Of a DNA stretch of 64,000 nucleotides, positions 35,702 through 47,500 are shown in pieces. How positions within the stretch are numbered: the stretch's first letter is position 1; every line of letters begins with the position of its first letter. The DNA lies in assembly GCA_026261815.1 (NCBI GenBank), contig JAMPIT010000358.1, positions 40,120-104,119 on the forward strand, written 5' to 3'. The DNA is from Monarcha castaneiventris obscurior (taxonomy: Eukaryota > Chordata > Aves > Passeriformes > Monarchidae). Position numbers and translations under genes: made by a program. The notes under the pieces are model-generated. The model saw nothing but the letters and a program-made list of their open reading frames with translations, did not search any database and had not been told where the DNA came from.

Positions 35702-37156
35702 ATGGATTGCTGGGTATTCTTGTTCTTGCTCTTGCAAAGCTTTCTTCAGTACCCGCAGTCCATGGGTGATGTTTTGGATGAGGCGACACGTCTCAGGATG
35801 GAGATACGTGCGTTGCACCTGGAAATGGAGAGGCTTCGTCTGGAGTGGGAGGTGCAGCTCGCCCTGAAGTGGATCTGGCAGGTTCTTGCTGTTGCTGGGT
35901 TGGTGGTCCTTGTTGTGTCCCTCTGGTTTATTGGGAGGCAAAGGAGCCTGAGGGGAGAGCAGAATGAAGAAGGAAATGTGGATGCAGATGAAGAAGGTGA
36001 TGATGGAAATGAAGTAGATCATCATCGTGAAGATAACAGGGGAAGAAGGATAATGGAGCGCATCCAGTGGCCTGTACAGGACCTGCAGACAGGCTGCGAG
36101 TGGACGATGGACCTGATGAAGAATTTCACAGTTTACTTCAGACACGTCTTGTCCAACAGTTTCTACCCGGCGCTGCACCGAGCCATCGGGGTGGGCAGTG
36201 CCTTCGAAGGTTGGAGTCTCCGTGAGCAGGATCCCGTGTACCGCGTGCTCATCCCTATGACTCCTCCCCAAGGACACACCTTCCACCTGGAGCTGGACAC
36301 TGAAGGGCAGCGGCACAGGAGGAACTTCCGTGTCCGTGTGCGGCTGGAGTGCACCTGCACAAGGGAGCAGCAGGGTGAGAACATGCTGTGCTTCCTGCAC
36401 CACCCCGAGGAGGAGCTGAGGAGCAATCAGGATCCCAGCCTCCTGGACACCCTGTGCACAGGCTCCTACCTCGATGTGCACAAAACGTCCCGCTGGTTCT
36501 ACCAGCTGGTGAGAGCCATCTGGCCAGCTTTGCCCCAGTCACACAACTGGCATTTAGTGCTGCTGCCCTCCACACGCTCCTGCCAGTTCAAGGTGACCAA
36601 CGGCACAGAAAGGTTTCACATCGAGCTGCTGTTCGGGGTGCGGCAAGGTGACTCAGACATCTTTGTGAGCAGCCAGCCTAGAGTTGCCGGAACGCCAAGA
36701 ACAACGTGGCCTGAGACCTACGCCGTGGCAGAGATGAAGTTCTTCAAGTACATTGCCAGGCAGGCCCCCCCTGACAGCATGCACCTCAAATGCCTGCAGT
36801 TTTTCAGCCGTGTTCAGCTGGGCATAGGCTTTCCCACCTATACCATCAAGACCATTGTCATGCACCTCCTGAACACCAGAGCTGTGTCACGGTGGCGCAG
36901 GAGAGATTTCCTGAGAAGACTGGTAGATATCAACAGGAGTTTGCGCTTATGCCTGGTACAGAGACGCCTCAACCACTTCATTGTGGGTAACCAGAGGCTT
37001 CCTGAGGAGATCAGGTTGCCCCCAGATGTTCGAATGGCTGAGCCACCCAACCTCTTCCATGGCCTGCTGATGGATCCGCGTGCCCACTCCCAGGCCATAA
37101 ATGAGTACGTGGATCTGCAGCATTGCATCTTAGAGATCCTTAACCCTGGCCATTGA
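35702..37156 (+). CDS. ITPRIPL1-like: inositol 1,4,5-trisphosphate receptor-interacting protein-like 1-like protein
   Basis: A 484-residue single-exon reading frame. Residues 1-20 form a hydrophobic signal peptide. Residues about 24-52 form a Leu/Glu/Arg-rich coiled-coil-like stretch, and about 57-79 a transmembrane segment. An acidic linker (DADEEGDDGNE) follows. From about residue 115 comes the family's Mab-21-type domain, with WPVQDLQTGCEW, a GVGSAFEGWS segment, LLDTLCTGSYLDVHKTSRW and a C-terminal half reaching residue 484. The family is related to ITPRIP, which binds the IP3 receptor. Whether this paralogue does so, or has any nucleotidyltransferase activity, is not shown. Length and order match full family members, unlike the two copies in the palindrome. 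The start follows the leader splice acceptor directly. I infer a functional gene. Confidence 0.9.
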   Translation: MDCWVFLFLLLQSFLQYPQSMGDVLDEATRLRMEIRALHLEMERLRLEWEVQLALKWIWQVLAVAGLVVLVVSLWFIGRQRSLRGEQNEEGNVDADEEGDDGNEVDHHREDNRGRRIMERIQWPVQDLQTGCEWTMDLMKNFTVYFRHVLSNSFYPALHRAIGVGSAFEGWSLREQDPVYRVLIPMTPPQGHTFHLELDTEGQRHRRNFRVRVRLECTCTREQQGENMLCFLHHPEEELRSNQDPSLLDTLCTGSYLDVHKTSRWFYQLVRAIWPALPQSHNWHLVLLPSTRSCQFKVTNGTERFHIELLFGVRQGDSDIFVSSQPRVAGTPRTTWPETYAVAEMKFFKYIARQAPPDSMHLKCLQFFSRVQLGIGFPTYTIKTIVMHLLNTRAVSRWRRRDFLRRLVDINRSLRLCLVQRRLNHFIVGNQRLPEEIRLPPDVRMAEPPNLFHGLLMDPRAHSQAINEYVDLQHCILEILNPGH

Positions 37157-38043
37157 AAGAGCTTCTCCTGCACGGAGCTGTGCTTGTGCTGCTGGCAGCT
37201 GGAGGCAGGGAACCCTAGTACAAATCTGGTTCTTTAAGGAGAAGAGGATGAGTGCCAAGGCTCTGGCAAAGGTTCCACAGCCTCTCCTGCCACCTCAGCA
37301 ACTGGAAGGCCACAAGAGGCTTGATTCTACCTCCTTGTATCATTTCATTTCCAAAATAGTCACCCAGACCCACAGGAAGCCCTACCGGCATAGGAACTTT
37401 CCCACTCCTAAGGATGCACGTGAAGAGCGCACATGCCTTCCATGCATGGCCAAAGTCACCAAAGCCCACCTGGAACATACAATTGTTGCTGGCCTTTGGG
37501 AAGGGCCAAAAATGAGAGGATGAAAGAAGTGGGAATGTGGGACAGGAAAAGAGACAAGAAACGGGGAAAAAATGGGTGGGAGGAAAAATCAGCACTGCTT
37601 GCCTGGGATCAGTCAATGGACAGTGTCTCTCCCTGTCCCCGCAAGGGACAGCTTTAGGTCAGCATTGGAACACAGCTCAGCTGTGTTGGAGCTGACCTAA
37701 AATTTTGTTTCTATAAGAATCCCAATATGTACTTCATAGATATATAGATACAGATATAGATACAATATATAAATATGATACATTATAAAGTTTATGACTT
37801 ATCATCTCTAATAGGAAATTATCATTTTTGAAACAAGATACTCATATAAATAATATCAAAGATATGAAATATATAATTATTATAGCATGATAAAAATAAT
37901 TATAAAGAGTTGAACATGTCATTAGATTTAAATAAGGACAACATAGCAGATTTTCAATGCCACTGTCTGTTGCGATACATAGCAATGCCCCACAGTTAGT
38001 GCATTTATGAGTGGCAAGATGAAAACTGCTTTGTTCTTGATTC

Positions 38044-38049
38044 AATAAA
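38044..38049 (+). terminator. candidate polyadenylation signal of the ITPRIPL1-like gene
   Basis: AATAAA about 890 bases after the stop codon, the first clear plus-strand signal I find downstream. It lies past an AT-rich stretch at 37,730-37,900 that holds no gene. Use by this gene is inferred. Confidence 0.4.
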
Positions 38050-38224
38050 ATGCAATCTTGCAGAATCTGGAGCGTGCAAGGTTTTATTGATCTCAGCCAG
38101 ACCTGGAGTATTGGTAAATGTCACGCACTGGGAATCTGGGTTCATCAGCAGTCTCCTTGAACTCAACCAAACTTCCAGGGCTTAAGTGGTTCTAATGAGA
38201 AATTAAGCCCGGCTGGCCTGGGAT

Positions 38225-38620
38225 CATGTGATCACAGAATCACAGAACAGCTTGGCTTGGAAGGGGCCTTCAAAATCATCTTGTTCCAAGTCTGCTGCCA
38301 AGGGCAGGGACAGCTTCCACTAGGCCACGTTGCTCCAAGGCCCATCCAAGCTGGCCTGGAACACTGCCACGGGTGGGGCAGCCACAGCTTCTGTGGGCAG
38401 CGTGGGCCAGGGCGTGAGCAGCCTCAGAGCCCAGAATTTCTTCCACATCTCCAGCCTAAGCCCGCGCTCTGTCAGAGGGAAGCCACTGGCCCTGGTGCTG
38501 TCCCTCCAGGCCCTTGGAAACAGCCCCTCTGCAGGTGTCGGGCGGGCCTCGTGCAGGGACTGAAAGGCCACAGGAAGGTGCCCCCGGAGAAGCCCTTGCA
38601 GAGCACTGGCGGCCAGCAGT
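38225..38620 (-). mobile_element. CR1 LINE fragment, antisense
   Basis: On the plus strand it begins ATCACAGAATCACAGAACAG and continues with a TTGGAAGGGGCCTTCAAAAT segment, the reverse of a CR1 3' end. CR1-like sequence continues for about 390 bases. Confidence 0.85.
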
Positions 38621-39061
38621 GCCACCATCAGGGCAGCAAGCAGGGCCTGGCAGGGCCGTCGGGGCGGGAGGGCCCAGGGCGGGCGCTGAGGCCCTGCCAG
38701 CTGCAGCTGGGAGCTCTGGTGTGTGGCCGGCAGAGAGCCGTGGGAGATGCGTGCAGCAGCAAGGACACAGGGCTTTGTGGTGGGTTAGAAAGCAGAGAGG
38801 AGCTTGAGAATGGTCACTGAAGGATTTGGGCGTCTCCCTGTGCAGAAAAAAATGCACAGCACCAGAGGTTTATGTGGATGCTGAAAAGCTTTTAGCAGAG
38901 TAATTTTCCAGCTTTCTGCAGCATGCTGTGAGAGCTCTGTGTTTCCACGAAAGCTATGAAAAACATTGCTATGGTTTTTGTAAACTAAATTCTCTTTCTA
39001 ACACCTGCAGCTTGTTTTCCAAGTTTTGTTATGGTACATTAGAAAAATATTTTGAAATGGG

Positions 39062-39215
39062 TGTTGTGGGTTCTAGCCAGCCCCTACTGGAGGTGGATGA
39101 TCAATGACCAATGATCTTATGTCATTCCTGCGGACTAGGGTGTAATAATAAAGGGCCCATGCCATTCTTTTCCTGAATTTGCATTGTGTCGTTTCTCGCC
39201 ATTCTCAGTACAACA
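39062..39215 (+). mobile_element. short LTR-like element
   Basis: A 154-base segment with inverted ends TGTTGT and ACAACA and an AATAAAG signal near 39,148. This is the form of a very short or internally deleted LTR. No target duplication is evident. Confidence 0.35.
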
Positions 39216-40118
39216 GTGACAGGTTTATGTTCAGAAACCACACAGAGGAGTGCTATCATGTTATTCAAATAAAGGAAGAGGCTGTGGGACATTTCGCATG
39301 AGGTCTCTCAAATTGTTGGGGGGTGCAGCCTCCTTTTTATCCTAATTTCCAGGTGCATCACCTCCTTCCCCCACTGCCTGAGGTACTCAGAAGGTACAGA
39401 TTTCCTGAATTGCCTACTCTATGGCCCCCACTAATATGCACCCTCTGTTTATATATATATGTGTATATATACACATATAAAGCCAAGCACTATTAATAAT
39501 TCTTTTAAGGCCTTGTTCTTTTTCTCTAAGTTCAGGAGTTTAAGGCGGCCTTGGCTGAGCAACAGTGCGTGCCAATTAGTAACATTTTCTGCAAGTGATA
39601 ATTTCTTTTGTTACTTCCCTATCTATGAGTCCCTGGCCCTATCGACAGGCAGATTCACGCGGTCTGTTTGTCAGTCACATTTCTCTTATTGCTTTCATCC
39701 CCCTCCAAAAAGGCAGTGAGATCAAGAGCTCAGCTGAAGTGCTTCCTCGCCACTTCCCGCAGCATGGACAACAAAGTGCAGAAGCTGGGAGTGATTGCAT
39801 GGCAGGAAAAGCGGGACACAGTTGCCATCCCAGAGCCATGGTGAGATGAGTCCCAGCCTGGAGTGCTGTAGCCAATGGCTACAAAGCCTTGAGAAGGCAC
39901 AGGCAAGGAAGGAGAGGCGCTGGGGGCACCGTCTATGTAAGGGAGGGTTCCAGCTGTCTGGAGCTTGACGACGGTGCTGATGGGCTTGAGTATTTCTGGG
40001 TAAGAATCAGGGGGAAGGCCAAGAAGGCAGATAGCAAGGAGGGGGTCTGTTACAAAGCAGCCTGGCAGCATGAAGAGGCAGGCAAGATACTCCCTAAGTA
40101 GCCGGGAGAAATGTCAGC
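39216..40118. other. stretch without a supported gene
   Basis: Includes an alternating TATATATGTGTATATATACACATATA tract near 39,450-39,480, described here only by its alternating TA/GT pattern, and no defendable reading frame. Confidence 0.35.
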
Positions 40119-40620
40119 GTCACTAGCCCTTGCTCTCCTAGGAGAGTTCAGTGGAGCAGATGGAAGTTCCCTGGAGTCTTGGGATGAGTTTTGGGCGCCT
40201 CACATCAAGAAAGATCTTGAGGGGCTGGAGTGTGTGCAGAGAAGGGAAGGGAGCTGGGGAAGAGCCTGGAGAAGCAGTGATGAGGAGGGGCTGAGGGAGC
40301 TGGAGGGGCTGACACTGGACAAAATCAGGATCAGAGAGGAACCATCTCACTCTCTGCAACTCCCAGGCAGGAGGCTGGAGCTAGTGCAGCTCAGGCTCTG
40401 CTCACAGGGAACAAGGGGCAGGACAAGAAGAAATGGCCTCAAGCTATGCCAGGGATGGTTTTGATTGGGTATTAGGGGAAAATTTCGCACCTGAAAGGAT
40501 TGTCAAGCACTGGCCCAGGCTGCCCATGGAATTGGTGGAATTGACATGCCTGCAGGCACTTAAGGAATGTGTGGATGGGGCACTTTGGGACATGGTTTAG
40601 AGCTGAACTTGTGTCAGGTT
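40119..40620 (+). mobile_element. CR1 LINE fragment
   Basis: Contains the CR1 landmarks GGAGGGGCTGAGGGAGCTGG-like text, GGCCTCAAGCTATGCCAGGG and GGCCCAGGCTGCCCATGGAA, in the forward direction. Confidence 0.8.
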
Positions 40621-40784
40621 TGTGCCCTCTGACTTGACGGCAGGAGCACTGTGGGGCAGGACACAGCCCAGATGCTGGCAGCTGGCAGCTGACTCAAACC
40701 ACAGAGATGAGCCTTCCTCGTTGGCTAGCACCAGTGCTGGCAGCTGAGCCACTGGCAATGTGCCACATTAACCTACTGCAGAAC

Positions 40785-41581
40785 TGTCTTGGTTGAAGAC
40801 AAATTCTATCAGAAAAACACTCCTAATTGAGTGTTTCTCTCTAAAGAGGGAGGGCTTCAAGATCTCCCCTTTCTTATGACAATGAGAGAAATCTAAACCA
40901 GCAGGTGAAAAAAACCCTGCAAATCTGTTTATTAACAAAAAAAATAAAAAAAGAAAAAAGAAAAAAAGAAAAGGTGCCCGCAAAGCACAAAAAAAGAAAG
41001 AAAAAGTAAAACTTGAACCTTACACCCCACTCCTACCTGGCCACGTGGCCGAGAGGCAAAGGTGGCGACTGCCCTTCTTTTGTCTCTGGGGATGGGAGGA
41101 GAAAAGAGTTCACAGCAGCTGGGAACCTGCTGGATTTCTGGCCTGGGTCTTCTCCTTGCAGCAGCCAAAGTTGGTGGATTTTCAAGTCCTTTCCTCGTGT
41201 TGGTTCAGCTCCTCCAAGCTCTCAGCTTCGGACAGTCCCAGTGGCTCCCCAAACAGGCCAAAAAGAGGAAAAAACAAGCCAAGCCAAAACAGTTCAAGGA
41301 AAAAAATCCAAACAAACCACCAGGAGGATTCCTGGTACAGCCTCCAAGCAAAGGGAAGGGAGGGGAAAAAACCTTTTTGCTTCATGCAAGCAAAAAAACC
41401 AAACCAATCCAACAAAAGGAGCAATGTAGTGTCCCAGTCTGGAGCACCCAGAGAGGGAGAGCTGGAACAGAGCCTGCACAGGAGCCCAAGGCTCCTGGCC
41501 CCAGCCCCCAGGTCTGTCTGAAAGCTGCAGCAACTGTTTTCTGGGCATAAAGCAGACAGGGAGGGAATAAAGTATCATCAT
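40785..41581 (-). mobile_element. LTR-like repeat, downstream copy of a direct pair
   Basis: Partner of 32,407-33,180 in the same orientation, about 8.38 kb away. The two bracket the intact ITPRIPL1-like gene. An A-rich run near 40,938-40,975 interrupts this copy. Confidence 0.6.
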
Positions 41582-41814
41582 AAAATCAGCCCAGGAGAGG
41601 CCCAAGGGCTCTTTGGGGCCTCCAAATTGCTCAGCCCGGGCTCCACCGGAAGCTGCTTTTACAGCTGCTTCTGCCCCAGCATCTACTGCTGCAACAGCGT
41701 CTTCCACCTTCTCAGAATCCCCAGCTGCAGCACTTGCCTTGTGTGTTGCACCTTCAGCTGCAGCAGCTTCCTGCCTGCCCCCTTCTCCAGCCCCTCATGG
41801 TCCCTCTGCATGGC

Positions 41815-44368
41815 AGCACCAACCTGCTCCGCCACTTGCGTGCCCTCTGCCCGCTGGCTGAGGGGACACTCTGATGCCAAAAGAGTTTTGGTTTTATTTA
41901 GTTCTCATTTAGTTGTAGTTTTTAGATGATTCTTGTCTCAGTTTTGAGTTTCTTAGCTAACTGCAGTAATTTTCTTCATGGGTTACACACCTGTGTGTAC
42001 AAACACATTTCTGGAATCCTATTGGAATCTTTCTTCTTTGGTGAACCAAGGCCATCTCCCTTTCCCATGTATTTAGACATACCCAGTGCAGGGTTAGAAG
42101 CAAGGGCTTCAGTCGGGCTCCAAAGCAAGAGGGGGAATGACTTCATTAGCTGGACTTGTACTTGGGCATTCTTGTCAATGACGCTACTTTGCCAAACTCG
42201 TCCAAGTGTCAAAGCCTCGTGTCACGTGTGCATTTGGCCAGAAGTGCACCTGGAGGAGCGCCAGGAAACAGGAACTGCTTTGGATCATCTCAGTCTTGTT
42301 TGGCTCTTGATTCTAGGGGCTAGAAGGCAAGAACTCAGCCCATCAGCCACGTCACTCAGTAGCAACAGCAGACACCGAGGACAGCACAGGCCTGCACCTT
42401 GCGACCAGGGAACCTCTCCCCAAGGCCTGCGCAGCTCAGGGGGAAAAGCCACATCACTTTTGCCCACATTCTGTCCAATGCTGCTCCTTTGCATTCGCCT
42501 AAGTGCAAGTCAAGGCTGTCCAAAGGCTCCCAGTTTGCAGTAGGATGTCCCATCTCTTCAGAGTGCTGAAGGCGCGTGTGCGTCAGACGGGCTTGTGCTC
42601 TGCCCTCCATTGCTGGAGAGCCCGTGGCCGACCTTCTCAGGCAGCACCTTCGCTGCGATCACGGCGCTCGCCCCGGCGGTAGGAGGTTGCCTCTGGTTCT
42701 GGTGGCCAAGGCTAGAAGTCAAGGGTGGCTCTTGATGGGCAGGTGATTTCCCCATTCTCAAAGGTGAAGTGTGGGACACAAGAAAAGGCCTGGAAGCATA
42801 GACCGCTTTGGGTTGAGCTGTCCCAAAAGAAGCGAGATGCCCTCTTGCACTGGGGCCTTCTTTCCTTTGCCCGCTTTCCCAATGGCAATCGGAGCTTTCC
42901 TTAGCAGGCCCTTGCAGCACCTTCTCCCCAAATGCAGTCTGGCTCTGCTGCCTACCCAAACCCTTGGACGCTTTCTTTCCTCACCTTTACACAACTGGGG
43001 GTTGGGCAGGGCACGCCTGCCTATTTTCCCCGAGCCCCCATCACCACTCCTTGCCCAAGCCCTCCTGGATCCTAAGGCGGAAATCTGCTCATTGCTCCCA
43101 ATGACACAGATCAACACCCCTTTCAGTTTCAAAGTTTCACCGATTGCACATTGCTACAGCAGCACTGCCTAGAGAGTGCACCAAAGCCAGCTGGAGTTTG
43201 AAAAAGGAAATTTATTCCAGCTTGCTCTGCCCGTGCTTCTTCTATGCAATCAACAAGTTCTGTTACAAGCTTACTCCAGGTGGTTACATCTTTGCTGACT
43301 CCACAGCAAGATACAAAGATCACTTTCAGTCCACATGGGCAAAAGTCTTGACAGGTTCCAAAGGGGCACCTGCCCAGATCCAGGTATGCAGAGAAAGACA
43401 CAAACATCCAGTGCACTCTCTCAACACCCACAGGGCTAGAACAAAATTCATGACACAGGTTTACATAGAAATTCATACACAGATAAACATAACAATCTGG
43501 GGTCCGGAAATATATTGACTTCTTTACAAAAATGGCTATGCATAGCAGGCACTGATCCGTAACTTTACAAATGCCAAAGTACTCATCAACACTTCCATAT
43601 CCCTATGATGTCCGACATGGAGCAGTATCACTGCACAATTTGATATGTACTGAAGTAGAACTCAGGACAAACAGAGACATAACCATATCCAGGCACAGCA
43701 AGAACCGCACACATCCAGGGGTAGGACAAGAGTACCTAGAGTATGGGCACAAAGAGAACGTGCCCGGTCCATTTTCCCCCGGCCCCCATTTCTCCCCAGG
43801 GTGGCTTGGTCCCGCGCAGAGCAGCCCTTCTGGAAATGCAGAGCAGACACAGATCTGGGAAGCAAAGGGAATGCTGAGTCACTTGCAGTGTGCCCTCAGC
43901 CCTGCCACAGCTCCAGCACACCCACAGCCTCCCCAGTCCGTTCAGACCCTCCAAGCCCATCAGCCCCCACTGTGCTGCCATCCCCTTGAGAATCCCCAGA
44001 GCCGTGAGCCCCGCCAGCCCTCTGAGCCCGTGCCTTTTCCTTGTCTTCTCAGCCCCCGCCATCGCCTTCAGCTCCCCCAAAGCTCCGCTGCTTCCTCTCA
44101 GCCCCCGCAGCCTCGCCATCCTCTCAGTGCCACCACCAGCACCAGCTCAGCAGCACGGTGCCTTCGGCGGCGCTGTCCCTGCGGCAGCCCCGCTGCCCTC
44201 AGCCTTCCCGGCCCTTCAGCGGCTCCCCGGAGCCCCGCGGCCCCTGAGGGGGACGGTGCCCGGTGCCACCGGCGGTTCCCGCCGCTCCCGTCAGGTGCGG
44301 GCAGCCGGGACCTGGGGCTGAAAGCGCTGCTCGGCCCGGCCCGGCTGCCAGCCCAGACCCCAGCACGG
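41815..44368. repeat. third, partial copy of the palindrome arm
   Basis: Same direction as right-arm 16,728-18,925, reverse of left-arm 914-3,502. It keeps the segment deleted from the right arm. Between about 43,265 and 43,436 it has sequence unrelated to the left arm. It does not include the ITPRIPL1-like copy. Beyond 44,368 the sequence is no longer repetitive. Confidence 0.92.
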
Positions 44369-44549
44369 CCAGAGGGCACAGAGGTGGCACAGTGGAGCAA
44401 GGCAGATGGTCAAATCACCCAGCTTCCCTGAGAGGTTTAGCACCAATGAACCTTAATGAGACAAATAGCCACAGGATTTTCAACACTTTAAAGGCTCCAT
44501 TGGAAGTCTAGCTACACTGTACCTAAATATGTATCTAGATGAGTATTAG

Positions 44550-47500
44550 TCAGAAACATTGCTGTTCAGTCTTATTAACCGGTTCTGTGTACTCCCAGTA
44601 CCGGAGCATCTCCTTCCAAAGCTGGTGACGCTCTGCCTTTTCTGCACCTTCCTCGTGTTCCATTCGTATGAGTTTCTGATGTGTTTCAGCCACCTGTCAA
44701 CAGGGACAAATTAACCACTCTATCACTCCTTAAAGAACTGGAGGTCTGATGCATTTTTTCCCGCCTACTGTCAACATTAGGCTGGACAATGGATTATCAT
44801 TTGAAATAACAAGCCATATTTTCCTGCTTTCCAGCTGAAGCAATAACAAATCTCAGGGCATTGTGTGGGGACCTGTCCACCTTGCAGTACATAGGGAAGT
44901 GACCTCAAGAGCACAAATTCCAACTCTGGCTCTTGCATGAAATCAAGAAATCCAACAGTAAAAGTAGACCCAGACAGCCCTCAGATAAACCCTGAAGAAA
45001 AAATGAAAGCCTCATTGGATCTCCAGCACCATGAACAGAAAGCAAAGAGCAGCAGCAGCCTATGTTGAAATTCCAGTGTGGAAAAGATCAACAGAACTGA
45101 AAAAGAGGAAACAGGGCCCTGGTTAACTGCATTTAACAGCTTCACCTCATGGTGAACTGATTATTTCTACAAGGCCATGCTGACAGGGACTTGGGGAGTG
45201 CCGGGTGGGTCAAAGCTGGCGCTGCCCTGTGGCAGCTTTGCCTGTCCTCATCACCTGCATGGAACTGCAGTACACAAAGCACAGGCAATTGAGTTCAGCT
45301 TGTGTAGGAATCCCACCTTCCCCTCTGGCATGAAGCTTCAGGGTCAGCCTAGGAAGGGATCACCACACCTGTGAGGGTTAGTCAGGCTCCTAGAACTGGC
45401 CAAGTGGGGCAAAGGGCACCTGACTCACACATACTGCATGTAAATGTGCACTTGGGACCATGCTCGACTTCTAGGAATCAAAAAGCATGATGTTGCACCC
45501 TCTCTGCAGAGTAACATTCTTTGTCATGTTCATTCCATTTAATGGATTGTCCAAATCTTACATGGTGGGAAAGAAAGGACTATAGTTGAAATCAATTCTT
45601 CCTGGATGTGGTCCACGAGGAGATCTTAAGCGGTCTATGGCACAAAAAATTGAGGATTCTGTGACAAAAAACAGGTAGTTCTGATCAAAAGGTAATTTCT
45701 TTTTAGAAGACAGGTAGTAAAGTAGTGAACCTACCTCTAAATATTTATTTTCTTGATGATATAGTTCCACAAGCTTCTTACATACATCATTTCTGCTTGT
45801 CAGCACTAGAAAAGAGGAAGAAAATCACACACAAACATGCTAGGTTTTCCAGAAAATACAAAAATGGCTTTCAATTTCTAACCAATAATTATTAGTGGGT
45901 TCAACTGCCAAAAAAATACTACTGATTACCCTAAAAGTTTTGCTCATTGCTGCTCTAACTGACTAAAATGAAAAAAATTGCTTTAAGGGGTTTTTACATT
46001 TCTTCCTGAAGGAATTTAAAATTAAGGAAACAAATTGAACGCTCCAGTCAGTTACAGTGACAACTGAGAGTCAGATTTGTTTAGAACTGGACCTCTATGA
46101 ACAGGATGACAGCAAGCCTACTAATTAATGCAGGCAATGAACCAGCAGAGAGAGCTAAATGCTTAAAGGCACTGAGTTTAGTCAGAGGACGGAGGATAAC
46201 ACAGAATTCTCTTAACTCCTAACCTCAAGCACAATTATTCCAGTATTTGCCCTATCGAAACGGACAGGACCAAGAAACCTTATACAGTTACAGCATCCTG
46301 ACACACCAGTGTGACAAGGCTTTTTTAAAAATAATGCCTAATCTGTGTATCAGCAAAGGCATCCGCTGAATTTGAAATCCTAAGAGTGAATTTTGGTATT
46401 CAATATCCTTTGCCTTACACAGAGTTCCGAGAGCTTTTGATCTGCTAAGTCTCCTTTGACATCTGTTTGGTTGGATGGTTGGACTTCTCATAGGAACTTG
46501 ATCATCACCTTACTGTAAAAAAAAAAAAAAAGAAAAAAAAGTAAGATTTAGTGTTAAAGGTTACGTATCATGAGAACAAATTCTGTCTACAAAAATTATT
46601 CCATTACCTTCTATGAAGTCAAGTGTTAATGTAGTAATCACTGAGCAGAATCTGCCTTGATACTTCTGCGCAGCCTTCTGAGTCCTATTTTAAGTGAAAA
46701 GCTTCCCTCGCTTCCCTCGCTAGTTACTGACAACTGTGGGAAACCTGTATCTATTACATAATCCTGCCTGCACAACAGACAATATACAAAGCACATTAAG
46801 TCATGCCATGAAAGACCTAGATCCAAGCATCATACTGTTTTGCAGGGTAACAAAAAGGCAAAATCTAAATGCAAAATGGAGGAATTTCAGTGTCAGGCAC
46901 CTTTAAATCAGGCACCAATTACAATTTTAAAAAGGTATTTATATTGAAAATACTGAGAACCTTGGAAAAATAGAGGTTGTTGCTACCAGAGACAGACTTA
47001 ATATGCAACATTATGTGTCACAAATCTCCAAATGACACGCCAAGTATGTGGTAACTGCATACTGCAACAGGCTGTCATGCACCAGCACATGACTATTTTA
47101 AATGTATTGCTTTTAAGGAACAAAAGCAAAATTCAGTAACAATCCACTTCATGCTGAAAACTGGAAAAAGAAGATAAAACAAGACAAACTAGTTAATGTG
47201 GAGAAGCATTGTCAAGTGTTTCTTCAGCTACAAGCAGAGAAACTTCCAAGCGTGGATGGATTGCCTGTATTTGTTTCAATTCATGTTTTCCCTTCTAAGC
47301 TTCACTGCTATCTAGTCTAAACAAGAAATACAAACTTAAATACACTGGAACTGAAGTTCACCATGGTTTTACATTGGGCACAAAAGTAATACAAAGCTCA
47401 GCTTCTCTGAAGCTACCACAGAACCAAGGGCCTTGAGAAAACATGATCCAAGTCTCAACTCTGCTTTGTTCCTTCCTGTATTCGACTCTGTATTTGCACT

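Noticed and set aside
35294..36481. 395-residue minus-strand open frame antisense to the intact ITPRIPL1-like gene
   Set aside because: It runs antisense through a real coding exon and through the CTG tract, which supplies a poly-Ala run. There is no independent sign of coding.
43571..44431. 286-residue plus-strand open frame in the third arm copy
   Set aside because: GC-rich, proline/serine-rich text crossing an LTR-like segment and a repeat block. The equivalent frames in the arms differ through indels, as non-coding DNA would.
46638..46826. Minus-strand open segment after a GGCAG acceptor, considered as an exon of the 121-residue gene
   Set aside because: Joining it to exon 1 creates a stop at the junction, and its own frame ends in a stop before any good donor.
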